51,814 bases of DNA from Candidatus Omnitrophota bacterium (GCA_015233495.1 JADFXQ010000001.1:132045-183858); one strand, 5' to 3'. Shown: positions 34,277 to 43,741, numbered from the stretch's first letter. Notes: generated by a model from the sequence alone, not told the origin. Numbers and translations are program-made.

Positions 34277-36247
34277 TTACGTCCGCAGGAGCCGCTCAAC
34301 CTCCCGCATCACCTCTTGCGTCGAAATATCCCGCAAGCAGGCGTTATCCCGTTCGCAGTCTTTTAAACGAAAACGAAAATAACAAGGCCGGCAGGGCAGC
34401 GGCTTAGTCATGTAAATATGCCGCTGCGGAACAAACGGAAACATCCCATAAACCCGCTCGTCCACCGGACCGAAGAAGGCGATGATTTTTTTTCCAAAAG
34501 CGTCGGCAAAACGCAGCAATCCCGTATCATTGCTGATAAACAAATCACAGCGGTCCACCAAAGCGATCACCCGCTCCAAAGATTCATTCAGCAAAATTTT
34601 GCAGGATTCCGGGTGCCGCAAATTGGCAATGATCTTTTCTGTTTCCGCCGCGTCTTTGCTCCCCCCGAACAGAAAAACTTTCGCGTTTTTCTCCTGGATC
34701 AACGCGTCGATCAGCTCGGCAAATTTTGCCGCGGGCCAGCGTTTCCGATAAAATTTTTCTCCCCAGGTCTCGCCGCCAAACGGCGCTACGCCGATCACCG
34801 CTTCCCGGCCGGAGGCAAACCCGCGGCAGCATTCCCGCGCCCATAAACGCGTCTGCGCGTTGGTATAAATTTCCAACTGAGTCTTCTCCGGAACCTGCCC
34901 CAAAATATGCAGCAAATCCAAATAATATTCCGCGACATGTTTGTCGTCAAAACCGTAGATGGATAATTTTTTGTTTAAAAAAAGCCCGCGCCGTTTATAA
35001 TCCAGGCCTACCCGCCGGGGAATGCCGGCCGCGAGAGCCACCATGCCAAAAAACACATTCAAAGACAAATCAACGGCCAGATCGATTTTCCGGCGGCGTA
35101 TGGATTTGATGAATGATAAATAGTTTCCAGCCCAAGCGAAAACCGATTTGGTTTTTAACGCTAAAAACGCGTCCCGCTCGTAGATAAACATCTGATCGAT
35201 CAGCGGGTTATCCCGCAGGATCGGTTCGGTGCGTTTGTTGCAAAGATAATGAATCTTGGCGGCAGGAAAAATCCGGTGCAAATTGCGGATCAGGGGCGTT
35301 GAAAAAATAACGTCTCCGATCCCGTAGGGGTTCATGATGAGAATAGACCGCGGCGCGGTCACCGCCGGCGTTTTCCGCAGCCAGCGCAAGTCCCATCCAT
35401 CCACCCACGCCTGAAAAAGTTTGCGCAGTACCCGGGTGTTAAACCGGTCGACGGACCAGGCCTGGTTCAGCCACGCCAAAGCTTTGCGCGGCTGACCGAC
35501 GCGCAAAAAATCTTTTCCCGCTACGTAATAAAAATCACTCAAAAATTTCTTGTCCACGCTCATCTGCGGCAGCCATTTTTCCAATATCCGCTGCCGGGTC
35601 GGCTCTACGAACAAAGACGGGACTCGTCCTTCGGGCAAATTATGAACATGAATAACCTGCAGCGCTTCATTGTAATAATATACCGGGACCTGCCGCGCGG
35701 CGCGGGCAAAAAAATCCAAATCTTCTAACGTGCGTAAAACCTCGTCAAATAGCCCGACTTTTTCCAAACAAGCGCGCGACAACATCCAACTCGGCGGGCC
35801 GTTGAATAAGGACGCGGGAAATTTTTGTCCCACCGTCACGTACCCCGACGGAATTTCCATCGGGAAGATCAAACGGCGTTCGCGGCTTTGCTCCCAGTAA
35901 TTCGTAAAAATCAACCCCGGCTGCGGCGACAATTCGGAAAACAACCGCGCCTGTTTCGCCAGCTTTCCGGGAAGAAATTCATCATCCGAATCCAAAAAAG
36001 CGATGAGTTCGCCCCGGGCCAGCCGCAAACCCGCGTTGCGCGCGGCTGACACCCCGCTCGTCACGGCCAAACGGTGGTACCGCACTCGGCTGTCGCAAAT
36101 GGCCGCCAGCGTCGATTCGGTGTTGTCGGTGGAACCGTCATCGACAACAATCAACTCTAAATCCACGCCCTCCTGCATCAGAACACTGCGGACCGCGCGG
36201 ACCAGCATCGAAGCCCGGTTATATGTGGGGATAATGACACTGATCAT
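34277..36247 (-). CDS. Fusion of GT2 glycosyltransferase and GT9 heptosyltransferase-like domain
   Basis: 656 residues with two sugar-transferase modules. Residues 1-250 are GT-A family 2: ISVIIPTYNRASMLVRAV, VVDDGSTDNTE (nucleotide-sugar Asp), GELIAFLDSDDEFLPGK (DXD-like). A helical linker follows (to about 310). Residues about 312-656 are GT-B family 9: SILIMNPYGIGDVIFSTPLIRNL, a central APFGGETWGEKFYRKRWP and GTP-like donor-site stretch FISNDTGLLRFADAFGKK, ending with CRPCYFRFRLKDCERDNACL typical of ADP-heptose-LPS heptosyltransferases. It likely builds LPS core or another surface glycan. ATG at 36247 overlaps the ligase stop (ATGA), so translation is coupled. Confidence 0.92.
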   Translation of the reverse strand: MISVIIPTYNRASMLVRAVRSVLMQEGVDLELIVVDDGSTDNTESTLAAICDSRVRYHRLAVTSGVSAARNAGLRLARGELIAFLDSDDEFLPGKLAKQARLFSELSPQPGLIFTNYWEQSRERRLIFPMEIPSGYVTVGQKFPASLFNGPPSWMLSRACLEKVGLFDEVLRTLEDLDFFARAARQVPVYYYNEALQVIHVHNLPEGRVPSLFVEPTRQRILEKWLPQMSVDKKFLSDFYYVAGKDFLRVGQPRKALAWLNQAWSVDRFNTRVLRKLFQAWVDGWDLRWLRKTPAVTAPRSILIMNPYGIGDVIFSTPLIRNLHRIFPAAKIHYLCNKRTEPILRDNPLIDQMFIYERDAFLALKTKSVFAWAGNYLSFIKSIRRRKIDLAVDLSLNVFFGMVALAAGIPRRVGLDYKRRGLFLNKKLSIYGFDDKHVAEYYLDLLHILGQVPEKTQLEIYTNAQTRLWARECCRGFASGREAVIGVAPFGGETWGEKFYRKRWPAAKFAELIDALIQEKNAKVFLFGGSKDAAETEKIIANLRHPESCKILLNESLERVIALVDRCDLFISNDTGLLRFADAFGKKIIAFFGPVDERVYGMFPFVPQRHIYMTKPLPCRPCYFRFRLKDCERDNACLRDISTQEVMREVERLLRT

Positions 36248-37593
36248 GACGGTAATTTCCGCGACAGCACTACTACCAGCGCGCTCAACAGCCAAAACAA
36301 AATGTTCAATTGCGCTGAATAAAATCCCGTGTCAAAAAAATCCATAATTAAAAAAGCCGCCAGCGCTGACCGTGCGCCGGTCAAAAGCAAATCCGCCCGC
36401 TCTTCTCCGTCGGGTTTGCACCGGTAGAACAGCGAAAAAATCAAACCCAGAAAAATAACACAACCGGGAATGCCGATTTCCGCGGCGGTTTGCAAATAAG
36501 TGTTATGCGCCTTATATCCCCAATACCAGCGTTTGGTTTTATCAAACTTTTTGACCGCTTGCGTATAGGTGTTTAGCCCGGAACCGGCGAGCGGGCGCTG
36601 GCGAATCACGGTCGCGGCTTCCCGCCAGAACATTTCCCGTCCGTGCAAATCGAATAAGCTTACCCGGTCTTTCATCGGCGGCAGGGTTCCGGCGGAAAAA
36701 GGGACCGCGTCAACTTCCGCCGCAGAAGCCCCGGATACGGGAACAGCGGCTTGATAACGGACCTTTAAGGACAAAGGCAAAAATACCATTAAAAAAATCA
36801 AAGTCATTCCCAGCCCCAACAAACAGCGGCGGGGTTTAACGCAGCACCAGATCCCGATCATCGCCAAAAAAGCGAACCACGCCCCGCGCGAGAATGTCAT
36901 GCCCAGATTGATGAAAGACAAAACCGTGCTGATCAATAAAAAAACCCAAAGCATCCGCTCCGGGCCCAACCGGACGTTAATCGGATTGCGGGAAAAAATT
37001 TTTTTTGACGAATAAAAGGTCAAAAGCGCCAGGGAAATAAAAATTTCGACGAGTAAATACGATCCGAAATTATTCGGATGTCCCAAACATGACCCGACCC
37101 GCCCTTCCATCAACGGCCGTCCCCGCAAAAAATCTTTTCCGGTAAAAAACTGCGCCAGACCGGAGAGGTTAACGCATAAACCGGACAACCCGCCGCAAAA
37201 CAAAAAACTCCCCAGCCGACTTGCCGGACCCATCACTTCGATGAACGCGAAAAACAATAAACTGCGTTCCACAACTTTACAGCCCAAAGCCGACCAGCTG
37301 CGTCCGGGAATGATGCTGAACACGGCGGAAACAAAACACGCCCAAAAAAATAGCGCTAACCAAAAATTCCGGCCCGTATCCGGCGGGCGCACTGCCGCGT
37401 AAAACCTTTGCCAACGCTCTTTCCCCGGTAAACCGCGGGCTCCTATGCCGCTGCCCGAGAGACGGACGATCCGTTTTAACAAAAAGAAAAAAACCGCCAA
37501 CCCCATAAAAACTTCCGCTAACGCCAAGGAAATCGGCAGAAAAAAAATCAGCGCTCCTAACGCGCCGCAAATCAATAAATCAAATGGTTGCAT
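36244..37593 (-). CDS. O-antigen ligase/polymerase family membrane protein (Wzy_C)
   Basis: 449 residues with about 11 predicted transmembrane helices. The family-specific stretch is HPNNFGSYLL near 160 and, in the large periplasmic loop, RPLAGSGLNTYTQAVKKF...GYKAHNTYLQTAAEIGIPG near 330-380, with the HNxYL motif of WaaL/Wzy_C enzymes. These proteins attach or polymerise undecaprenyl-linked glycan in the periplasm. Start MQPFDLLICGALGA at 37593. Lies between the GT-C gene and the GT2-GT9 fusion, all co-directional with 1-40 bp spacing. Confidence 0.9.
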   Translation of the reverse strand: MQPFDLLICGALGALIFFLPISLALAEVFMGLAVFFFLLKRIVRLSGSGIGARGLPGKERWQRFYAAVRPPDTGRNFWLALFFWACFVSAVFSIIPGRSWSALGCKVVERSLLFFAFIEVMGPASRLGSFLFCGGLSGLCVNLSGLAQFFTGKDFLRGRPLMEGRVGSCLGHPNNFGSYLLVEIFISLALLTFYSSKKIFSRNPINVRLGPERMLWVFLLISTVLSFINLGMTFSRGAWFAFLAMIGIWCCVKPRRCLLGLGMTLIFLMVFLPLSLKVRYQAAVPVSGASAAEVDAVPFSAGTLPPMKDRVSLFDLHGREMFWREAATVIRQRPLAGSGLNTYTQAVKKFDKTKRWYWGYKAHNTYLQTAAEIGIPGCVIFLGLIFSLFYRCKPDGEERADLLLTGARSALAAFLIMDFFDTGFYSAQLNILFWLLSALVVVLSRKLPS

Positions 37594-37636
37594 ATCGATC
37601 CCCCATTAAAGATCCCGCCGTCAGGGTTCTTTTACC

Positions 37637-38815
37637 TCAAAAATACAGCCGGCCGTACCACCCGATCTCGTCCATCAATGCCCAAAGACAAATCCCCCAA
37701 GTGTAAGCGCTCATGATGCAATACATTGTTCTGCACTGCCGCAGATCTTCTAAAGCCCAGGCCAAATAATAGCAGACAAAAGGCGCGAAGAACAATGTCA
37801 ACCGCTCGCCGGTAAACGGATATTTATGGAAAATACCCAAAACAAAAAGCGCAGCAAAAACGAGCAGTCCCAGCGATTCTACTCGGTTAACCGTAAACCC
37901 GTTGGCTTTGAAAGCGTTCCAGCCGCGACGGAACAACGTGTAATATGCTAAAGCCACAAACGGACTAGCGGCCCGCGGCAAGGCCTTGGTCGTCCCCCAC
38001 CAGGCGGTCGCCAGACGTTTGGCGCCCTCGCCGAACGACGATAAAAATCCGCCTAAGGAATCGACGCGCACAAAATAACTATGCCAATAATCCAGGCCGG
38101 GCGTGGTAATGGAAAAACGCAAATCGATCCAATAAAAACAAACCGAAACCGCCAAAAACGATACCGCGGCATAAAAAAATAAAGACGCGTCTTGTTGACG
38201 GATGAATTTTTTCCAAAGCAAATGAGCCGGAACAATCCAGGCAAAAATCAGCGCGGCGTAAGAAAAAAACATTAAAAACGGCAGAGCAACGACCCACAAC
38301 AACTCTTGCCGCGGCGCCGGCGCCCCCGGATTTTTCCAGCGTAAAAAATAAAGCGCGTAAAGCGCCGCTGCCAGCACATCCATCGAGTAGGGTTTAAGCT
38401 CCGCGGCGTAATAAGTCAGACGATAACTCGCGACAAATAACAATCCGGCAGTCAAACGCGCGGATAAACTCGGCAATTCCCGCCGGTAAATACCGATCCA
38501 TAACCCTGCCGCGCCGATCATACAGAGAAAAGACGGAAATCGCAAAGCCACGGCGGAAAAATGAAACAACCCGGCGGTGTATTTGATCAAAGCCAGATAA
38601 ATCCGCGGAAAAGACTGCACCGGATCCAAAACTTTAAACAACCGGCCGTAAGAATGCCAGCCGATGTTGCGATAAACATACCATTCATCTTCCCAAAGAT
38701 GCCGGTTCGAGAAAAGATGCGCGGCCGCGATGAGCAAAAAAATCCCCCCCAGCGCGCCCATCCCCCAAAGCTCTGATTCCCGATCCTTTGGCTTAGACAA
38801 ATCTTTAGCCGGCAT
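37637..38815 (-). CDS. GT-C type membrane glycosyltransferase (GT39/ArnT-like)
   Basis: 392 residues with about ten transmembrane helices. The first periplasmic loop has the acidic pair WEDEWYVYRNIGW near 37, and the third region has AAELKPYSMDVLAAALYALY near 130, both typical of dolichyl/undecaprenyl-phosphate sugar transferases in the PMT/ArnT superfamily. The lipid-linked donor and acceptor are unknown. The start overlaps the preceding gene by 11 bp (38805-38815), showing tight coupling. The C terminus is short and lacks a large soluble domain. Confidence 0.82.
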   Translation of the reverse strand: MPAKDLSKPKDRESELWGMGALGGIFLLIAAAHLFSNRHLWEDEWYVYRNIGWHSYGRLFKVLDPVQSFPRIYLALIKYTAGLFHFSAVALRFPSFLCMIGAAGLWIGIYRRELPSLSARLTAGLLFVASYRLTYYAAELKPYSMDVLAAALYALYFLRWKNPGAPAPRQELLWVVALPFLMFFSYAALIFAWIVPAHLLWKKFIRQQDASLFFYAAVSFLAVSVCFYWIDLRFSITTPGLDYWHSYFVRVDSLGGFLSSFGEGAKRLATAWWGTTKALPRAASPFVALAYYTLFRRGWNAFKANGFTVNRVESLGLLVFAALFVLGIFHKYPFTGERLTLFFAPFVCYYLAWALEDLRQCRTMYCIMSAYTWGICLWALMDEIGWYGRLYF

Positions 38816-39989
38816 CTCTGATCCTTTTTCGCCATTCCCAAAACCCGTACCATCCCGAAGCCGATACGATGGCCATCAACGGGACCACCGGCGCGCGAAA
38901 GCGCGGACCGCCCCATAAAGCTCCGCCCAGCGTCGCCGCGTAAAAATACCCGATCAGCAAAAGCACAAACCACCTGCGCGGGTCTTTTCCCACCCGGAAC
39001 AAACCTAAGATAAATCCCGCAAACACCAGAGCCAGAAACGGATAAGCATAGCATTGTCCCAACCTGGTGAGTGGTTTACATCCCCAATATTTAAACGACA
39101 ACGGTTGGGTAAACAACCCCAAAGTAGCGCGCGCCGTCACACTGATATAATAAACAACCGGGCCCCTGCCAGCCGTCTGCGGATCCTGCAGGCGCATATA
39201 ATCCCTGCCATAACTTTTATAAATGCCGCTGATTTGGCTCGTCGCGCCTTCGATGGTGCTGAATCTTATGTCGTTCAACTGGATATGATTTCGATATTGC
39301 CATAAGCCTAATAGGCTATAAACCAAAGCGAAAAATAGCAATGCCTGTCCCAGGCCTTTGAGCCAAAACCTCCAGCCCTGGATCAGAAGAATGAATACCG
39401 CGACAAATCCGCCCAAATAAAAAACTATGGGCCGGATATAAACCGCGGCAGATAATACCAAAGCCGCGCTAAACAAATCCCGAGTTTTTCTCTGCTGCAC
39501 ATAACGTAAAAACAGCCGGACAAATAACGTGAACAAAAATATAAACAAAGTCTCGGACATAATCATCAAGGACGATACCATGATCGTCGGGTCGAACAAG
39601 ACCAACAACCCGGCAGGAGGTCCTAAACGGCTTTCGATCCGTCCGGCTATCTGCGAGGTCAGCCAAGCTGTGCCTAAGCTCAAAAGGATCTGCGCCAGAA
39701 TCACGCCGGAGTACGGCAGACGGCACCAGCCGTTTAATACCGCGATAAACAACGGATAACCCGGAGTACGGTACTGTTCATAACGGAAACTTTTGCCATT
39801 GTCTTGGGGGATCGCGAAAACCCCTTCTTGCGCGATCATCCCGGCGCTTTGCATATACAATAAAGAATCATTTTCAAATTTGCCTTGCGGGGCGTAAACA
39901 GACGTGAAAATCCAGAGGCCGAGTTTGATTAAAACTGCCGCGGCAATTAAACAATAAAATAATTTTTTTCGCATGGGTGAGTTTGCCAT
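38805..39989 (-). CDS. GT-C type membrane glycosyltransferase
   Basis: 394 residues, about ten transmembrane helices. N-terminal helix KKLFYCLIAAAVLIKLGLWI, then a periplasmic loop with FENDSLLYMQSAGMIAQEG (acidic residue as in GT-C enzymes) and RTPGYPLFIAVLNGW near 75-90, the RTPGYP motif common in ArnT-like and EpsE-type glycan transferases. It is the paralogous neighbour of the gene at 37637. An exact substrate cannot be read from the sequence. ATG at 39989; a second ATG (39974) lies just downstream. Confidence 0.8.
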   Translation of the reverse strand: MANSPMRKKLFYCLIAAAVLIKLGLWIFTSVYAPQGKFENDSLLYMQSAGMIAQEGVFAIPQDNGKSFRYEQYRTPGYPLFIAVLNGWCRLPYSGVILAQILLSLGTAWLTSQIAGRIESRLGPPAGLLVLFDPTIMVSSLMIMSETLFIFLFTLFVRLFLRYVQQRKTRDLFSAALVLSAAVYIRPIVFYLGGFVAVFILLIQGWRFWLKGLGQALLFFALVYSLLGLWQYRNHIQLNDIRFSTIEGATSQISGIYKSYGRDYMRLQDPQTAGRGPVVYYISVTARATLGLFTQPLSFKYWGCKPLTRLGQCYAYPFLALVFAGFILGLFRVGKDPRRWFVLLLIGYFYAATLGGALWGGPRFRAPVVPLMAIVSASGWYGFWEWRKRIRDAG

Positions 39990-40007
39990 CCTATAGCTTC
40001 CGGCAGG

Positions 40008-40451
40008 CTAATTGCATCCGTTCCCATTCGCCTGGCAAGTCGGACAAGTTCCCGCGGCTAAGCAATAGATAGCGCCGGAACCAAGCGCGACATTTTGCGT
40101 ATCCATGATTAAAGACCAACCCGTGCCATTGGCCCGGCAGGTCTCTTGGTCAACACCGACGGAAGAACACTGAAAGGTGATTTTCGCGGGGACCAGATAC
40201 AACCCTAAAGCGTTATTAATGGCGTTCAAATCGCCTAAATCTCCCACTTGATAGGTCCCGCTTTTCGCGCGGTGCAGCTGCAGAGCTTCCCAGATCATTT
40301 TTAAATGCGAAATCGCCTGTTTTTCATCCGTGCGATTGATGGTCTTGACAAAACTCGGAATGCCAAAAGCAATGATCATGCCGATCAAAATGATCACCAC
40401 CAGCACCTCTGTCAAAGTGAATCCGCGGGACGCGCTCTTTAAGGAATTCAT
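40008..40451 (-). CDS. Type IV prepilin/pseudopilin-like protein
   Basis: 147 residues. Leader MNSLKSASRG followed by the class III cleavage site G-FTLTEV (Glu5) and the hydrophobic helix VLVVIILIGMIIAFGIPSF, so prepilin peptidase should cut before Phe11. The mature globular part is short, with Cys pairs (CSSVGVDQETC; CLAAGTCPTC) that may form disulfides. ATG at 40451 follows GAAGGAGATT. Acts in a type IV pilus or type II secretion pseudopilus; no assembly gene is in the window. The gene sits 20 bp after the second pilin. Confidence 0.9.
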   Translation of the reverse strand: MNSLKSASRGFTLTEVLVVIILIGMIIAFGIPSFVKTINRTDEKQAISHLKMIWEALQLHRAKSGTYQVGDLGDLNAINNALGLYLVPAKITFQCSSVGVDQETCRANGTGWSLIMDTQNVALGSGAIYCLAAGTCPTCQANGNGCN

Positions 40452-40471
40452 AATCTCCTTCCACCGGCTGA

Positions 40472-40939
40472 CTACCAATCCGCCCGGAATCCCAATTGCC
40501 GGCATAAAACGGCGTTACAGCCGCCAACGCCGTTGGCTCCGCCTTGGCAGACAACGCGTCCATCCGGCAAAACATATAACGTATAACGGTTGTCCTTTTC
40601 TGCCAATTTGGCCAGCCATTTTTGATTTGTCCCAGTACCCGGCGACGGGCATTGAATATCCGTGGCTCCGGCCCCGTTCAAATCTATGCTTGCAAAATGT
40701 TTCGGCGCCGGGATATCAATATCGAGATCCGTGATCGCTTGGCCGTAGCCTCCGGTTTGCCGAAAATGATCGAGCTGAGCGTCGAGCACGGAAAGCAAAA
40801 GTTGCCTCGCCTCGCGCGTTTTCGTCCGCTCAAAATAAATTTGATACGTCGGGACGCCAATTGCCGCGAAAATACTTAAAATAATTATCACCACCAAAAT
40901 TTCCGCGAAAGTAAATCCGATTTTTTGTGTGTTGCTCAT
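40472..40939 (-). CDS. Type IV prepilin-like protein
   Basis: 155 residues, start at 40939 with GGGAAAGGT upstream. Leader MSNTQKIG, cleavage site G-FTFAEI with Glu5, then a hydrophobic helix LVVIIILSIFAAIGVPTYQIYF. The mature domain (about 110 residues) includes REARQLLLSVLDAQLDHFRQ, similar to PilE/GspG type helices, then a Gly-rich part with a C-terminal CQGG...CNAVLC. First gene of the minus-strand pilin/glycan group and divergent from mutS, with 134 bp between. Could be a minor pilin that, with its neighbour, carries glycans made by the downstream transferases (inference). Confidence 0.88.
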   Translation of the reverse strand: MSNTQKIGFTFAEILVVIIILSIFAAIGVPTYQIYFERTKTREARQLLLSVLDAQLDHFRQTGGYGQAITDLDIDIPAPKHFASIDLNGAGATDIQCPSPGTGTNQKWLAKLAEKDNRYTLYVLPDGRVVCQGGANGVGGCNAVLCRQLGFRADW

Positions 40940-41034
40940 ACCTTTCCCGATTGCGCTATTATTCCCCAAATTTACCCGGCCGCTGGCGGCAGTATAACAT
41001 TCCCCGCAGCTGCCAGCATCAATTTTTATCAGAA

Positions 41035-41063
41035 TGGACAGGCCCAAAAAACTGTGCTATAAA
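41035..41063 (+). promoter_or_regulatory. Promoter of mutS, probably leaderless
   Basis: TGGACA (41035-41040), exactly 17 bases, TATAAA (41058-41063). The expected start near 41070 is about 4 bases before the mutS ATG at 41074, and no Shine-Dalgarno is seen. Confidence 0.6.
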
Positions 41064-41073
41064 TTGTGCCGTT

Positions 41074-43644
41074 ATGGAAACAACGTCCACCCCCATGCTC
41101 CAGCAGTATCACGCTCTCAAAACCAACCATCAAGATTGTATTTTATTTTTTCGGCTCGGCGATTTTTATGAAATGTTTTATGACGACGCCAAATTGGTGT
41201 CCCGTCTGCTGGACCTGGTGTTGACCTCGCGCGGCAAAGGCACGGACCACGCAGTGCCGATGTGCGGGTTTCCGCATCACGCCGCGGACAATTATATCAG
41301 CCGATTGGTTAAAGCGGGACATAAAATCGCGATTTGTGATCAGCTGGAAGACCCGGCTTTGGCCAAGGGATTGGTCAAACGCGACGTGACCCGGATCATA
41401 ACGGCCGGGACCTATCTCGACGAAAACAGCCCGGCTAACCGCCATATTGTCAGCCTCTGTCCCAATCAAAAAAATATCGGGTTCGCCTTCATTGATCCGA
41501 CCGAAGGCACGATCCACGCGAATGAATATCCGATCGGCTCCTCCCGCATGACGGAATTGATCGGCAGTCTATCCGTGCAGGAATGTCTGTTCCCGGACAC
41601 CGCGGAAGAATCGGTGCGGGCTTTGTTCCGGATGCCGCTGTTGGCCGGACGCCGCGTTCTCTTAAGTCCAAACGCGGCTTGGAGTTTTAACCCGGATATC
41701 AGCCGCAATACTTTGCGGGAACATTTTGGCGTCCACAATTTAAGCGGCTTCGGGCTGGAAGATAAACACTCAGCCATTGCCGCGGCCGGCGCATTGTTGG
41801 AATATTTGCGGCAAATGAATAAACAGCCGCTTAAACATATTGACCGGCTTTCCCTATATATTGATGAAGACACCGTATTCATATCTCCGGCCGCCCGCCT
41901 CGGCCTGGAACTCGATTCGCTCATTGAAACCCTAGACCGGACTGTGTCGCCTTTGGGTCGGCGGATGTTCCGGCAATGGCTGTCGCATCCTTTAAATAAT
42001 CCCGAGCGGATCAAGGCGCGGCAACACGCCGTCAAAGTCCCTCGTCCCGACGTCAATACCCAGCGCGATCTGGAAAATCTCTTGTCCGCAGTGCCGGACA
42101 TTGAAAAAAATATTTCCCGCTTGAGTTGCGGGTACACGCATCCCAAGGATTTGTTGGCCTTGCGCAACACCTTGGACTTGGTCCCGCGGTTGCGGCAACT
42201 GACGATGCCGCTCGCCGAACAGAATTCCTTGTTTACGCTCGAAGATATTCCGGATCTGCGCCAACTCTTGACCACGGCCGTCAACCCGGATATGCCGATC
42301 GGCCAACCGGAAGGCCAGGTCGTGCTGGCAGGATATGACAAAGAACTCGACGAGTTGCGCGATTTGCAGGCCCATGGCCGCGAATGGCTGGCCCAGTTTC
42401 AGAAAAATGAGATCAAGCGCACGGGGATCAATTCTCTTAAAGTCGGATTCAACCGGGTGTTTGGTTATTATATTGAAATTACCAACGCGCATAAAAACGC
42501 GGCGCCTGCCGATTATATCCGCAAACAGACCTTAGTCAACGGCGAGCGGTATATCACGCCGGAACTCAAGGAATACGAGGAGAAAATCCTGACTGCCCAG
42601 GAAAAAATATTAAAAATCGAAAACCGGATCATTGGCGTTTTGCGCGCCGCGGTCTTGAACAATACTCCGGCCTTGCATCAACTCGGGCATTCGTTGGCGA
42701 CCTTAGATTGTATCTGCGCTTCGACCCGGCTCGCCGGAGAACAAGGCTATATCTGCCCGGAGATTGATGAAGGCACGGTCATTGATATTAAGGAAGGCCG
42801 GCATCCGGTCGTCGAGAAAATCGCGGCCGAGGCGTTTGTGCCGAATGACACGTTACTGGATTGCGCCGAAAATCATCTGATCATCTTAACCGGGCCGAAC
42901 ATGGCCGGGAAGTCCACCTATATCCGGCAAACCGCGATTTTGGTCATCATGGCGCAGGCCGGATTGTTCATCCCCGCGGTGTCGGCGAAGATCGGCGTGG
43001 TCGACCGGGTGTTCACCCGCATCGGCGCGCATGACGATATTGCCAAAGGCCAAAGCACGTTTATGGTCGAGATGAACGAAACCGCGGACATCTTGAATAA
43101 TTTGACGGGCCGCAGTCTCGTCATTCTCGACGAGATCGGCCGCGGCACGAGCACCTTTGACGGGTTGAGTCTGGCCTGGGCCTTGGCCGAGCATTTGCAA
43201 ACCACAAAAGCCCGGACTTTGTTTGCTACGCATTTTCATGAACTGACCGCACTTGCCGACGGGCGCACTGGAATTAAAAATTATAATGTCGCGGTCAAAG
43301 AATGGCAGGACGAAGTGATTTTTTTGCACAAGATCATTCCCGGCAGCGCGGATGACAGCTACGGTATTTATGTCGCGAAATTAGCCGGCATCCCGGCGCC
43401 GGTCATTGCCCGGGCAAAAAAAATCCTGACGCAATTGGAATTGAAACAGGATCTAAAATCCTCGCTGACCGGACAGGCGGCGAAAAGCGAGGAACAGTTT
43501 AACCTGTTCACGGCGGCGACGGATTCTATCGCAGAAAAATTAAGACAGTCGATCCTGGAGATCGATATTGAATATTTAACGCCGATTCAAGCGTTAAACA
43601 AACTCGCGGAATTACGAAGGATCGCAGATCATGAAAAAAGTTAA
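41074..43644 (+). CDS. mutS: DNA mismatch repair protein MutS
   Basis: Mismatch-recognition ATPase of about 856 residues. The N-terminal mismatch motif is FFRLGDFYEMFYDDAK (conserved F-x-E as FYE) near 25, followed by connector and lever domains (PADYIRKQTLVNGERYITPELKEYE clamp near 500). The ATPase has Walker A TGPNMAGKSTYIRQ near 610, DDIAKGQSTFMVEM, Walker B DEIGRGTSTFDG near 690 and the helix-turn-helix region after ATHFHELT. The ATG at 41074 gives a typical start METTSTPMLQQY; further upstream in-frame codons overlap the divergent pilin. Works with MutL 126 bp downstream. Confidence 0.97.
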   Translation: METTSTPMLQQYHALKTNHQDCILFFRLGDFYEMFYDDAKLVSRLLDLVLTSRGKGTDHAVPMCGFPHHAADNYISRLVKAGHKIAICDQLEDPALAKGLVKRDVTRIITAGTYLDENSPANRHIVSLCPNQKNIGFAFIDPTEGTIHANEYPIGSSRMTELIGSLSVQECLFPDTAEESVRALFRMPLLAGRRVLLSPNAAWSFNPDISRNTLREHFGVHNLSGFGLEDKHSAIAAAGALLEYLRQMNKQPLKHIDRLSLYIDEDTVFISPAARLGLELDSLIETLDRTVSPLGRRMFRQWLSHPLNNPERIKARQHAVKVPRPDVNTQRDLENLLSAVPDIEKNISRLSCGYTHPKDLLALRNTLDLVPRLRQLTMPLAEQNSLFTLEDIPDLRQLLTTAVNPDMPIGQPEGQVVLAGYDKELDELRDLQAHGREWLAQFQKNEIKRTGINSLKVGFNRVFGYYIEITNAHKNAAPADYIRKQTLVNGERYITPELKEYEEKILTAQEKILKIENRIIGVLRAAVLNNTPALHQLGHSLATLDCICASTRLAGEQGYICPEIDEGTVIDIKEGRHPVVEKIAAEAFVPNDTLLDCAENHLIILTGPNMAGKSTYIRQTAILVIMAQAGLFIPAVSAKIGVVDRVFTRIGAHDDIAKGQSTFMVEMNETADILNNLTGRSLVILDEIGRGTSTFDGLSLAWALAEHLQTTKARTLFATHFHELTALADGRTGIKNYNVAVKEWQDEVIFLHKIIPGSADDSYGIYVAKLAGIPAPVIARAKKILTQLELKQDLKSSLTGQAAKSEEQFNLFTAATDSIAEKLRQSILEIDIEYLTPIQALNKLAELRRIADHEKS

Positions 43645-43741
43645 GAAAATATCACTGATAAAACTTCTATCAAAAATCCGACCGTCAAATATCCATAAAG
43701 AAATAAATTTTGGCAAACCACAAGGCAAAGAAATTTGGTAA
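43631..43741 (+). CDS. Candidate 36-residue peptide overlapping the mutS stop
   Basis: A small ORF in another frame: ATG at 43631 inside the last codons of mutS, preceded by GAAGGA about 9 bases upstream, ending at 43741. The product starts MKKVKKISLIKLL and ends NFGKPQGKEIW. That final segment resembles C-terminal tails I recall from short antitoxin-like proteins, so it could be a remnant. Translational coupling with mutS is possible. No family is firmly assigned and no toxin partner is adjacent. Confidence 0.35.
   Translation: MKKVKKISLIKLLSKIRPSNIHKEINFGKPQGKEIW

Noticed and set aside
34145-34366. 73-codon plus-strand frame after comM
   Set aside because: GTG start without a ribosome site, no family resemblance, and it runs into the antisense of the GT2-GT9 gene.
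41466-42341. Long minus-strand open frame opposite mutS
   Set aside because: Ser/Arg-rich antisense translation; the mutS reading on the other strand is fully supported by motifs.
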